Shown: piece after piece, positions 51,261 to 59,603 of the stretch
Numbering within the stretch: the first letter of the stretch is position 1
Layout of the letters: every line of letters starts with the position of its first letter
Source: Streptomyces nymphaeiformis
GTDB taxonomy: Bacteria > Actinomycetota > Actinomycetes > Streptomycetales > Streptomycetaceae
Direction of reading: 5' to 3'
Assembly (NCBI RefSeq): GCF_014203895.1
Contig: NZ_JACHJY010000007.1
Coordinates: 124,001 to 188,000, forward strand
Length of the DNA: 64,000 nt
The notes under the pieces: generated by a model
Database searches by the model: none
The model's input: the letters and a program-made list of their open reading frames with translations, nothing else
What the model was told of the DNA's origin: nothing
Position numbers and translations under genes: made by a program

Positions 51261-52004
51261 GTGGTGCTGCCGGCCGGGATCGGCGCGGTCGTCCTCGACT
51301 TCTACGGGACGCTGGTCCGCATGGTGGAGCCGCTGCCGCCGGACCACCGGGGCGTCTTCGCGCGCCGGGGTCTGGCGGCCGAGGGCGAGCTGTGGGGCGA
51401 CCAGTGGTCGGTGGGACCCGCCGAGGGCGAGGAGCACACGGCGCACTCGGCCGACGAGACGGCGTACGTGACGTGGGAGCGCGACCGGCTGCGGCGCCGG
51501 GCGCGGTCCTGCGGTGTGCCGGAGGAGGCGCTCGACGGTCTCGTCGAGGAGCTCGACCGGGCGATGAAATCGCTCCGGCTCGCGCTGTTCGCGGACGTAC
51601 GGGAGTCGCTGGCGGCGCTGCGCGGGCGCGGGCTGCTGGTCGGGGTGTGCTCCAACTGGTTCTGGGACCTGGAGGACCGCGTCGCCGAGGTGGGGCTCGG
51701 GGACGCGGTCGACGTGGTGGTGGGTTCCGCGCGTGCGGGGGCCCGCAAGCCGCATCCGCTGATCTACCGTGCGGTGCTCGACCGGTGCGGTCTGCCGGCG
51801 GACCGGGTGCTGTTCGTCGGGGACATGTGGGTGCCCGACGTGCTCGGTCCGCTGGCGGCGGGGATGCGGGCGGTCCATCTGCGGCGGCCGGACAGGGCGG
51901 TCGACGGGATCGCGCCGCCCCTTCCCGAAGGGGCGGCGCGGATCGCCGGGCTGCGGGAGCTCATCGAAGGCGATGGCGCAGCCGGTCGAGGAGGTTCCGG
52001 GTGA
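51261..52004 (+). CDS. HAD-family phosphatase
   Basis: 247 residues. Motif I is VVLDFYGTLVRM: the first Asp is present and the second acidic position is Tyr, as in several HAD subclasses with DFYGTL. Then VCSNWFWDLEDR, KPHPLIYRAVLDRCG and VGDMWVPDVLG (motif IV). A phosphomonoesterase is likely. GTG 51261 has GGGGAG upstream. With the upstream amidinotransferase and the GHMP kinase it fits a phosphorylate-amidinate-dephosphorylate sequence. Its last 44 nt overlap the convergent dimethylformamidase-like gene. Confidence 0.86.
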   Translation: MVLPAGIGAVVLDFYGTLVRMVEPLPPDHRGVFARRGLAAEGELWGDQWSVGPAEGEEHTAHSADETAYVTWERDRLRRRARSCGVPEEALDGLVEELDRAMKSLRLALFADVRESLAALRGRGLLVGVCSNWFWDLEDRVAEVGLGDAVDVVVGSARAGARKPHPLIYRAVLDRCGLPADRVLFVGDMWVPDVLGPLAAGMRAVHLRRPDRAVDGIAPPLPEGAARIAGLRELIEGDGAAGRGGSG

Positions 52005-53445
52005 CGCGGACGACGGCCGGGTCCTGTTCGTGACCGCAGACCACGGGCCAGTCGGTGGTGCCGGCGGTGAAGACGGTGCCGCCGGTGGGGCCCGGCGCCG
52101 TGTACAGGCCCATGGTGGCGGCGTGGGGGCTGGTGATGGTCTCCTCGCGGACGACGGTGTTCCAGTGGCCCCACTTGAAGTGGTGGAAGTCGTCGTGCAC
52201 CGGTTCGAGGACGTGAATTCCGAGGATGAGGAAGGATTCCGGGGTTCCGTCCTCGCCGGTGGCGCGGGCGGTTCCGGCGTCGTCGTAGGCATAGGCGGCG
52301 CCGTCGACCTCGTATCCGATCAGGGACGTGCCCGCGCCGAGCCGGTCGGGGGTTCCTCCAGCACTTCCGTCGCGCAATCCGGTTCCTTCGTAGATCCAAT
52401 GGCCGGCGTGCTGCACGGTGTATCCGAAACGGGGACGGTCACCGGGCCAATCCGCGGCGGCCCACATTCCCCCGTTGCGGAAGCTCACGCCGGTGAGGGA
52501 GTTCTCGGGATTTCCGACGCCGTCGGGGGAAGGGGTCCACCATTGGTCGGTGGCGGGCAGGTGCGGGTATTCCTCGCCGACGTGGTGGTCGGTGTCGGAG
52601 ACGAACGCGGTGTTCCCGTCGGTCGGGTGGACCCGCCACCAGCAGGTGTTCGCGCTGAGGAACGCGATGTTCCCGCCTTCGCGGACGAAGGCCTCCGCGT
52701 GCGCGCGCATCCGCCCGCTCCAGTATTCGTCGTGGCCGACGCTGAGGAGGAGGTCGTAGGAGGCGAGGAGACCGGGGTCCTCGTGCAGGTCGAGATCGGT
52801 GGCGTACTCGACGGGGTAGCCGTGGCGCTCCAGCCAGCCGATGAAGGGGGCGTCCCAGTAGGCGAGGTCGATCACTCCGCCGGGGCGGTGGAGGCTGACC
52901 TTGTGACCTCGGGGTTCACCGGCCCCGCCGGGCCGGTGGACGGGGTGGTCGTAGAGGCTGACGGCCCGATCGAGTCCGGGGCGGTCGGAGCGGTTGTAGG
53001 CGTGGCGGGTGAAGGTGGACTTCTTGTAGAGGATGCGCGACCGGCTGCCGGCGACGCGGGGACGGACGACGAAGAACTCCCGCGCGTACCCTTCGAGGTG
53101 TCCCAGGTCGAGGAGCGGCGGGTTTCCCCTCCCGCCCGGCGCCCCGCACTCCACGAATTCCACGAGATGGATTCCCTGGTTCCATTCTTCGGGCACGGGA
53201 AGGGTGAGCGGCGGCCATTCCCAGTCGTCGGCGGGCGAGGCACGCCCGGGTAATCCGTCGGGGTGGTCGGGGGCAGGATGAACCCCTCCCGGGAATTCTC
53301 CGGATTCCCCGACGAAGGCCAGGGTGTCGCCGAGCCGGTAGAAGCGGAGGCGGAATCGGGGGGCGTCGGTGGAGATGTGCAAGGTCATCTCCCCGCCGAG
53401 GGTGACGCTTTCTCGTCCCACATATCCTTCGATCACGCCGGCCAT
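51961..53445 (-). CDS. N,N-dimethylformamidase large-subunit-like protein with a TTA codon
   Basis: 494 residues. The N-terminal jelly-roll segment starts IEGYVGRESVTLGGEMTLHI. The core motifs are SLHRPGGVIDLAYWDAPFIG, LLSVGHDEYWSGRMR, GGNIAFLSANTCWWRVHP and WAAADWPGDRP, matching the dimethylformamidase beta-subunit-like family; the family enzyme hydrolyses an amide using mononuclear iron. Codon 65 is TTA (53251-53253). Only weak ribosome-site sequence precedes ATG 53445, so the mRNA may be leaderless. Overlaps the HAD gene end by 44 nt. Possible role: amide cleavage of a pathway intermediate. Confidence 0.82.
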   Translation of the reverse strand: MAGVIEGYVGRESVTLGGEMTLHISTDAPRFRLRFYRLGDTLAFVGESGEFPGGVHPAPDHPDGLPGRASPADDWEWPPLTLPVPEEWNQGIHLVEFVECGAPGGRGNPPLLDLGHLEGYAREFFVVRPRVAGSRSRILYKKSTFTRHAYNRSDRPGLDRAVSLYDHPVHRPGGAGEPRGHKVSLHRPGGVIDLAYWDAPFIGWLERHGYPVEYATDLDLHEDPGLLASYDLLLSVGHDEYWSGRMRAHAEAFVREGGNIAFLSANTCWWRVHPTDGNTAFVSDTDHHVGEEYPHLPATDQWWTPSPDGVGNPENSLTGVSFRNGGMWAAADWPGDRPRFGYTVQHAGHWIYEGTGLRDGSAGGTPDRLGAGTSLIGYEVDGAAYAYDDAGTARATGEDGTPESFLILGIHVLEPVHDDFHHFKWGHWNTVVREETITSPHAATMGLYTAPGPTGGTVFTAGTTDWPVVCGHEQDPAVVRVTRNLLDRLRHRLR

Positions 53446-53607
53446 GCTAGGCAGCCGTGCACACATGCGACAACGGTGCCTCCAATCGGCCATTCGGACC
53501 CGCTTTTCGGCCACGCGGACGCGATGTCGTATTCCGGCACGCCGGGCGGGGTAGTGCGGAATCCGACAGTGATGACGTGATCGTCCACCGATCGGTGAGG
53601 GGCTCGC

Positions 53608-54477
53608 ATGAGCGGTGAATTCCGCGTACGGGAACTGGTGCTGGGAATCCAGGGGCTCGCGCTGCTGCGCAACGCCGTGGACGGCGACGAGACCTTCCTC
53701 CGCGAGCGGGTGGAGGACATCCGCCGCTTCGCGTCCGCCGAGCCCGTCGAGGAGAAGCTCCCCGACGGTGGCGCCACCGTCAGCGAACTCGACGCGGCGG
53801 AGGGGTACGCGGCCTGGTCCGCGGTGTACGACTCCCTGCCCAGCTCGTACATCGAGGTGGAGGAACCGGTCGTCGGGAAGATCCTCGACGACCTCGCGCC
53901 CGGCTTCGCGCTCGACGCGGCCTGCGGCACCGGGCGGCAGACCCGGACGCTCCTCGCGCGCGGCCACCGGGTCATCGGCGTGGACCAGTCGCCGCACATG
54001 CTGGACAAGGCCCGGGCGCACTCCCCGGAGGCCGATCTCCGCGTCGGGCACATGGAGGAGCTGCCCCTCGACGACGACTCCGTCGACCTCGCGGTCTGCT
54101 CGCTCGCGATGACGCACCTGCACGACGTCACCCAGGCCGTCGCGGAGCTGGCGCGTGTGGTGCGGCCGGGCGGGCGGATCGTCGTCACGGACATGCATCC
54201 GTTCGTGATCACCCTCCAGGGCCAGTGTCTCTTCGTGCGCGGTTCCGAGGAGCTGGCCTTCGTCCGCAACCACGTCCATCTGCTCAGCAGCTACCTGGAG
54301 GCCTTCGGAGCGGCGGGGCTGCGGGTGCGCGCCTGCCACGAGCCGCTGTTCAACGGGCGTCTCGCGCCCGGTGGTTACGAGGAGGCCGTCGGCGACGCGG
54401 CCCGTGCCGCCTGGGACGGTCTGCCGATCGTCGTCGTCTGGGACGTCGAGGTGCCCGCGCGGGCCGGGGAGGACTGA
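53608..54477 (+). CDS. Class I SAM-dependent methyltransferase
   Basis: 289 residues. SAM loop LDAACGTGRQTRTLL (about 102-116), VIGVDQSPHMLDKAR, VCSLAMTHLHD and VVRPGGRIVVTDMHP are the four canonical motifs. The first 80 residues form an extra helical cap. Acceptor unknown; an O- or N-methylation of the cluster product is likely. The stop overlaps the next start by one base (TGATG, 54475-54479), so it is coupled to the GNAT gene. Confidence 0.9.
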   Translation: MSGEFRVRELVLGIQGLALLRNAVDGDETFLRERVEDIRRFASAEPVEEKLPDGGATVSELDAAEGYAAWSAVYDSLPSSYIEVEEPVVGKILDDLAPGFALDAACGTGRQTRTLLARGHRVIGVDQSPHMLDKARAHSPEADLRVGHMEELPLDDDSVDLAVCSLAMTHLHDVTQAVAELARVVRPGGRIVVTDMHPFVITLQGQCLFVRGSEELAFVRNHVHLLSSYLEAFGAAGLRVRACHEPLFNGRLAPGGYEEAVGDAARAAWDGLPIVVVWDVEVPARAGED

Positions 54478-55220
54478 TGGCGCTGATCCTGGTCCGGCAC
54501 AGCGAACGGCCCGAGCTGTGGGACCGCATCCCGGAGCGGTTCGCCGGCGTGGTGCCCGAGTACAACCTGCACGGCGACATCAACGGCGACTACTGGGACC
54601 GGCTGTTCACGGACTTCCCGGAGTTCCAGTTCGTCCTGTACGACGACGAGCTCGACGTGATCGCGGGGGCGGGCCGCTCGCTGCCCCGCACGTGGGACGG
54701 TACGGCGGAGGACCTGGGCCCGGGCCTGGACGACACGATCGCCCGGGCCTTCGCGGACCGCGACGCCGGCCGGACCCCGGGGGCGCTGTGCGCGCTCGGG
54801 ATCGAGGTGGCCGAGGACCACCAGGGCCGCGGCCTGTCGAAGGTGCTGCTCGACGCGATGGCGGACACGGCCCGGCGCGCCGGGCTCGGGACGGTCCTGG
54901 TGCCGGTGCGGCCCACCTGGAAGGAGCGGTATCCGCTGGTGCCGATCGAGCGGTACGCGACCTGGACGCGGGACGACGGGACCCCGTTCGACCCGTGGAT
55001 CCGGACGCAGGTGGGCGCGGGCGGCACGATCGCGGCGGCTTCCGCGTACTCCTCACGGATCACCGGGACGGTCGCCGAGTGGGAGGACTGGACGGGCCTC
55101 ACGTTCCCGGAGGACGGGGAGTACGTGTTCCCCGGCGGCCTCGCCCCGCTCGTGGTGGACCGGGAACTGGGCCGTGGCGCGTACTGGGAGCCGGGGGTGT
55201 GGATCACCCACCGGGCCTAG
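54477..55220 (+). CDS. GNAT-family N-acetyltransferase-like protein
   Basis: 247 residues. The acetyl-CoA loop is in LGIEVAEDHQGRGLSKVLLD (Q/R-x-x-G-x-G/A form), with a long C-terminal extension (about 150-247) rich in Trp and Tyr. Possibly acylates an amine of the product or provides self-resistance. Coupled to the methyltransferase upstream. It converges end-to-end on the glycosyltransferase-like gene at 55221 with no gap. Confidence 0.86.
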   Translation: MALILVRHSERPELWDRIPERFAGVVPEYNLHGDINGDYWDRLFTDFPEFQFVLYDDELDVIAGAGRSLPRTWDGTAEDLGPGLDDTIARAFADRDAGRTPGALCALGIEVAEDHQGRGLSKVLLDAMADTARRAGLGTVLVPVRPTWKERYPLVPIERYATWTRDDGTPFDPWIRTQVGAGGTIAAASAYSSRITGTVAEWEDWTGLTFPEDGEYVFPGGLAPLVVDRELGRGAYWEPGVWITHRA

Positions 55221-56318
55221 TCAGCCGAGTCGTTCCCCTGCCCGGACGGCGCTCCATGCCAGGGCCGTCATCGCGCGGACCTCGTCCGGTCCCGCCTCCG
55301 GGCGGCGCTCGGGCGGGAGTCCGGCGGGCCCCGCGGTGGCGACGGCGGAGTGCCGCATCCGGTCGAGGGCGTCGGCGGGCACGTCGTCGACCGCGCGGCC
55401 GAGGCGGCGGGCCGCGTGGGCGGCCTGCCGGCCGAGGAGCAGGCAGTGGGTCCACAGCTCCTCGGCGAAGGGCCTGCCGAAGGTGCGGGCCACCTCCGCC
55501 GCGAGCCGTTCCGGCAGGTGCGCGTCCCGGGCGGCGCGGACCGTCTCCTCGGTGAGTCCGGTCGCCGGCAGGGCCTCGGTCCACCGCTGGTGGCCTCGTC
55601 CGCCGTCGGGGCCGTTCTCCTGACCGACGAGCCGGATGTAGCCCTCGCCGTACCGCATGTACGGGACCCATCCCGGCTCCTCCAGAACGCGGCCCCTGGC
55701 GAGCAGGGGCGCGGCGTCGGCGGCCGGGGTGGGGCACACGGCGAGGCGGATGCCCTGGGCGGCGTGACCGTTGATGCTGCTGGTGCCGATGTGCTCGACG
55801 ACGTTCGGTACGGCGAGGAGGCTCATCCGCCCGCGGCCACGGAAGAAGACGGTGAACAGCTCGTCGTCGTGGCGTTCCTCGCTGTCGCGGGCGAAGGCGC
55901 GGAAGGCGGCGGCGGTCGCGGTCGGCAGGCAGACGGCCAGGGAGGGCGTGAACTCGTCGGGGACGGCCCGCACCCAGGAGGCGCCGGCGAGGGCGGCGAG
56001 GCGGGCGGCGGCGCCGTTGCGGGCGTGCCAGTTGGTGTAGAAGACCAGTGCCTCGTCGGGGAAGCGGTCGGCCGCCCGGGCGACGATCTCCAGGAGCTCG
56101 GCGGGGGCGTCGACGTCGTCCTGGACGACGAGGTGGTGGCCGGCCCCCGGCGCCGCGGCCGACCAGGCGACGAGGGCGGTGCGGAGAGCGGAGGGCGGGC
56201 CGTCCGGATCGGGGTCCAGGGCCAGGCGGTCGAGCCGGAGCCGGTCGACGAGGTCCTGCGCCTGACCGAGGCGGACGGGGTGGGTCATGACGGCCGAACT
56301 CACGTGTCGATCGGTCAC
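55221..56318 (-). CDS. Glycosyltransferase-like protein, paralogue of the fusion at 41032
   Basis: 365 residues. Shares with the first half of the 41032 gene: VMTHP near the start, LDPDPDGPPSALRTALVAWS, HHLVVQDDVDAP (acidic motif), HARNGAAARLAALAGASWVRAV, and VPNVVEHIGTSSINGHAAQG. It lacks the SDR-like C-terminal domain. GTG 56316-56318 has GGAG upstream and places VTDRHVSSAVMTHP at the N-terminus. The pair brackets the cluster; both are on the minus strand. A nucleotide-sugar transferase is likely; sugar and acceptor unknown. Confidence 0.75.
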   Translation of the reverse strand: MTDRHVSSAVMTHPVRLGQAQDLVDRLRLDRLALDPDPDGPPSALRTALVAWSAAAPGAGHHLVVQDDVDAPAELLEIVARAADRFPDEALVFYTNWHARNGAAARLAALAGASWVRAVPDEFTPSLAVCLPTATAAAFRAFARDSEERHDDELFTVFFRGRGRMSLLAVPNVVEHIGTSSINGHAAQGIRLAVCPTPAADAAPLLARGRVLEEPGWVPYMRYGEGYIRLVGQENGPDGGRGHQRWTEALPATGLTEETVRAARDAHLPERLAAEVARTFGRPFAEELWTHCLLLGRQAAHAARRLGRAVDDVPADALDRMRHSAVATAGPAGLPPERRPEAGPDEVRAMTALAWSAVRAGERLG

Positions 56319-56470
56319 GCTGCACTCCGCTCCTCGACAGGATTGGTCGCGGGCCATCGTCGCAGAGCACGCCCGAACGGGCCCCGCCGTCAAGGGAGTT
56401 TGGCCGGATCGGCATCTGGGCGGGCGATCCGCCGGCCGCGTTGTCAGTGCCGGATGACACCCTGGGTTCC

Positions 56471-58198
56471 ATGAGTGACGCATCCTTCGACTGGCGGGAA
56501 TTCCTGGGGCGTTGGCAGGACGAGTGGGTCCCGCGCGCCGACGAGGACGGCGGGGAGGCCGCCGTCCCCCTGGGCGCGCCCGGGGCCGACGAGACCGCGA
56601 TCGTCGCGGCCGAGGAGCGGCTCGGACGGCGACTTCCGCCCTCGTACCGGGAGTTCCTGGCCGTGAGCGACGGATGGCAGGTGGACCAGTCGGCCGCGAT
56701 CTACCGGCTCGGTGGGGTGGCGGACGTCGACTGGTTCGGGGACCCGCACGACATGGCGTCGCTGTACGAGGAGAATCTGGACGACGACCCGCGCGAGGAG
56801 GACGTCCTGCTGGCCGGGATGTGGCGGCGCGCGCTGCGGCTCGACACGGAATCCGACGCGTCGTACGCCCTCCTCGACCCGGGCGACAGCGATGCGGACG
56901 GCGAGTGGGCGCTGTACGTGTACAAGGGCTGGAGCGGTGAGATGCCGGACCGCTACCCGTCGTTCCGCGCGTACATGGAGACCGTGTACCGCGCCTTCCA
57001 CGCCGACCGGGCCGAGCGGCCCGACTTCGTGAACGCGACCACACGCGTCCAGGACGCCCGGGTGGAAGAGGCCCGCCGGCTCTCCCTGCGCGGACGGTAC
57101 GAGGAGGCGCTGCCCCTGCTCGACGAGGCACGGTCCTTCGGGCGGCCGTGGAGCGGCGTCCTCCTCGACCAGGTGCGGCACCTGCTGGCTCCGGGCAGCG
57201 AGGGTCTCGCCGCGCGGGGCTCGGCGACGGCGGGCGGAGCGGGGGCGCAGGGCGAGGGCGAGCACTGGGACCGGGCCGTCGCCGAGGCCCGGGAGGCCGC
57301 TCGGTGGGGACCGAACGACGCGGCGTGGCGGGTGCTGCGGGACGCACTGCCGCGGTGGGAGGCGCCCGGCCCCTGGCTGATCGCCCCGGTCGGTCTGCTC
57401 GCCGATCCTCTCCTGGGGCCCATGATCACCCCGGAGCGGGGGCGGGAGATCCTCGCGACTCCACGGGCCGGGGAGTCGGGATCCGCTCCCGAACCGGTCC
57501 CGGATCTCGATCCGCCGGGCCTCGCCTGGCTGACGGACCGGCCCGGGAACCGGGAGCCGTTCGACGGGTACCGGTGCGTCTGGGTCGAAGGGGCCGACCC
57601 GGCCCGCCTTCCCTCGCTGATCGGCGAGGACGGCGCCGGACTGAGCGAGCCCACGGATCCGCTCAGGGCTTCCTGGCGGGCGCCCAAGCCCCACGAGCGG
57701 GAAGGCGTCGAACTCTGGGAGGACCGGGCGGTCGTCGCCGTCGGCCGCACCGGGGAGGGATGGGCCTTCGCCTTCGACGGCTACTCCCACCCTTCCCTGA
57801 GCACGCTGTTCCGGTCTCCGGCCGTGGACGCCTCAGCGTCCGGGCGCGCCGTGGTCGTCTGGTGCGACCCCCGGCGCCCGACCCCGGAGGCGTTCCACCT
57901 GTCGGTGGCCGAACACGGCGAGGAGCTGTACTCCTTCACCGTCCGGGGTACGGAGATCCAGCGTTCCGGCGCCCTGCCCGAGGCCCTGGACCCGGCCCGG
58001 CTGTTCCGCCCGGAGGACAGCGGGACGGACGGCGAACGGCGGGCCCTCCAGGCCCTCCACACCACCCTCGGGTTGTCCCTCCCCCGCTTGGCCCTGACCC
58101 GGGGCAGGCTCCACACCTTCACCACCCGATCCTGGACGCGCGCACCGGGCGCCGGCGAGGGCTACGCCTACCTCACCTTCGTCCGGCACCGGCCGTGA
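56471..58198 (+). CDS. SMI1/KNR4 (SUKH-type) domain protein
   Basis: 575 residues. N-terminal SUKH domain (about 30-170): IVAAEERLGRRLPPSYREFL, VSDGWQV, DASYALLDPGDSDADGEWAL and the family ending FRAYMETVYRAF. The remaining 400 residues are not recognised; a repeat-like helix (RRLSLRGRYEEALPLLDEA) at about 205 could be a TPR-like element. SUKH proteins often serve as immunity proteins in polymorphic toxin systems; no toxin gene is seen beside it. Start ATG 56471 was chosen over an in-frame upstream ATG at 56441. Outside the metabolite cluster and convergent with the mce operon. Confidence 0.75.
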   Translation: MSDASFDWREFLGRWQDEWVPRADEDGGEAAVPLGAPGADETAIVAAEERLGRRLPPSYREFLAVSDGWQVDQSAAIYRLGGVADVDWFGDPHDMASLYEENLDDDPREEDVLLAGMWRRALRLDTESDASYALLDPGDSDADGEWALYVYKGWSGEMPDRYPSFRAYMETVYRAFHADRAERPDFVNATTRVQDARVEEARRLSLRGRYEEALPLLDEARSFGRPWSGVLLDQVRHLLAPGSEGLAARGSATAGGAGAQGEGEHWDRAVAEAREAARWGPNDAAWRVLRDALPRWEAPGPWLIAPVGLLADPLLGPMITPERGREILATPRAGESGSAPEPVPDLDPPGLAWLTDRPGNREPFDGYRCVWVEGADPARLPSLIGEDGAGLSEPTDPLRASWRAPKPHEREGVELWEDRAVVAVGRTGEGWAFAFDGYSHPSLSTLFRSPAVDASASGRAVVVWCDPRRPTPEAFHLSVAEHGEELYSFTVRGTEIQRSGALPEALDPARLFRPEDSGTDGERRALQALHTTLGLSLPRLALTRGRLHTFTTRSWTRAPGAGEGYAYLTFVRHRP

Positions 58199-58229
58199 GC
58201 ATCCCCCGGCCGGGATACCGGTCCGACGA

Positions 58230-59009
58230 TCAGCGACCGAAGGTGTCGATGTTCTCCACGAGCCAGTGGCCGTCGCGGCGCACGACGTCCAGGGCGAACA
58301 TGGCGCCCGCGTAGACGCCTTGGTCCTGTGCCTTCGGCTTCTGCTTCCCCCCGCCCTTCCCGCCGGCACCGGCCGTGCTCACGCTGCTCTGGTCTGCGTA
58401 GACCAGGACCCGGGCCCGGTCGCCGTCGATCCGTTCGACGGCGCTGTCGGTGACCGTCGTGGTGATCACCGTCTTCTGCTGTGCCGCCTGCGCGAGCACC
58501 CCGGCGAACAGCGTGCGGTGCTGGGTCACGGCCTTGCCGGTGAGGAGGGTCTTCGCGGCGCGATCGAACGGAGCCGTGTCGGCGTGGTCGTACGAGAAGA
58601 GCGCGGCGACGGCCGCGGCGGTCTGGCCCTTGATCTCGCTGGTTCGGGCGAGGTCGGTGAGAGCCGTGTTGCCGCGCGCGGGGTCGTCCCGCAGAGCTCC
58701 GGCCCTGCTGTGCGCCCACCCCGCGAAGCCTCCGAGGAGGAGGGTCAGGAGACAGAGGACGACCAGCGGGGTGTGGCGACGCGTCCCGCCCTTCGGGGCC
58801 GGGGCCTCGTCCTGCGCCGCTGAGACGGCTTCCTCCCTCGGCGCTTCCGTCGTTTCTCGTACGGGCTTCGCCGCCGGTCGCCGCCGGGGACCCGAGTCGG
58901 GTTCGGTCAGGAGGCCGACCGACGCATGGGCCCTGGACGCGGCGGTCGGCTGGTCGGCGAGGGCCTGGCGGCGGCGCTGGCGGTTGAGGTGGTGACGGGG
59001 CGTCGGCAT
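58230..59009 (-). CDS. Mce-associated membrane protein (4 of 4)
   Basis: 259 residues. Long charged cytosolic N-terminus (1-105), one transmembrane helix (TPLVVLCLLTLLLGGFAGWA), and an NTF2-like Mce-associated extracellular domain with ALTDLARTSEIKGQTAAAV, ALFSYDHADTAPF and the terminal DGHWLVENIDTF. Structural partner of the Mce transporter, with no enzymatic motif. Paralogous to the gene at 59604. ATG 59009 has GAAAGGA upstream. Last gene of the mce operon. Confidence 0.85.
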   Translation of the reverse strand: MPTPRHHLNRQRRRQALADQPTAASRAHASVGLLTEPDSGPRRRPAAKPVRETTEAPREEAVSAAQDEAPAPKGGTRRHTPLVVLCLLTLLLGGFAGWAHSRAGALRDDPARGNTALTDLARTSEIKGQTAAAVAALFSYDHADTAPFDRAAKTLLTGKAVTQHRTLFAGVLAQAAQQKTVITTTVTDSAVERIDGDRARVLVYADQSSVSTAGAGGKGGGKQKPKAQDQGVYAGAMFALDVVRRDGHWLVENIDTFGR

Positions 59010-59058
59010 CGTGCGTGTCCTTTCGGGTGCTGGCGGCTCTCGCGTACGAACGGTCCGG

Positions 59059-59577
59059 TCAACCCGTCGCCGTGCCGCCCACGGGGGCCTGCCCCAGACC
59101 ACTGAGCTTCCACTGGCCGTCGGTGCGGGTGAGTTCGCCCAGCATGCGGCTGTCCTTCTCCGTGCTCTTGCTGTCCGGCGTCGTGACGGTGACGCGCAGC
59201 GCGACGAGCAGCCGGGCCCGCCCCGCCCGGTCGTCGAGTTCGGTGACGGCGCCGGACAGCACCCGGGCCGTGGTCACCGTCTTCGCCGTCTTCACCTGGC
59301 TGGTGAACTCCTTGCGGCCGTCGACGAGTTGCTGGTGCAGTTCGCCGGTCGTCGAGGTCTCCCAGAGGTCGAGGCCCTGGTCCACGCGGCGGTGGTCGAG
59401 CGTGTTGAGGTTCTGCACGGCCTGCTCCCCCGCCGCGAGCACCCGGTCGCGCTGAGCGGCGTACGCCGCGGAGTCGTCGTGCGCCGCCGCGTACCAGCTC
59501 CGGCCCTCCCAGGCCGCGAAGCCGCCCGCGACCAGCGTGAGCACGAGGGCCACGGCCAGGGCCGACCGGTGTGTCAT
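59059..59577 (-). CDS. Mce-associated membrane protein (3 of 4)
   Basis: 172 residues. Single N-terminal transmembrane helix (ALAVALVLTLVAGGFAAWEG), then an extracellular helical/NTF2-like domain ending in ELTRTDGQWKLSGLGQAPV. Paralogue of the gene at 60344 (NLNTLDHRRVDQGLDLWETS compared with VLNTLDASTRERAEAGIRAW). ATG 59577 has GGGAGA upstream. Confidence 0.84.
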   Translation of the reverse strand: MTHRSALAVALVLTLVAGGFAAWEGRSWYAAAHDDSAAYAAQRDRVLAAGEQAVQNLNTLDHRRVDQGLDLWETSTTGELHQQLVDGRKEFTSQVKTAKTVTTARVLSGAVTELDDRAGRARLLVALRVTVTTPDSKSTEKDSRMLGELTRTDGQWKLSGLGQAPVGGTATG

Positions 59578-59603
59578 GGGGTTCTCCCGTCTCCCGCGCA
59601 TCG

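Noticed and set aside
56441..56470. Upstream ATG for the SUKH protein
   Set aside because: Adds ten residues with no ribosome site; ATG 56471 starts the conserved-looking sequence.
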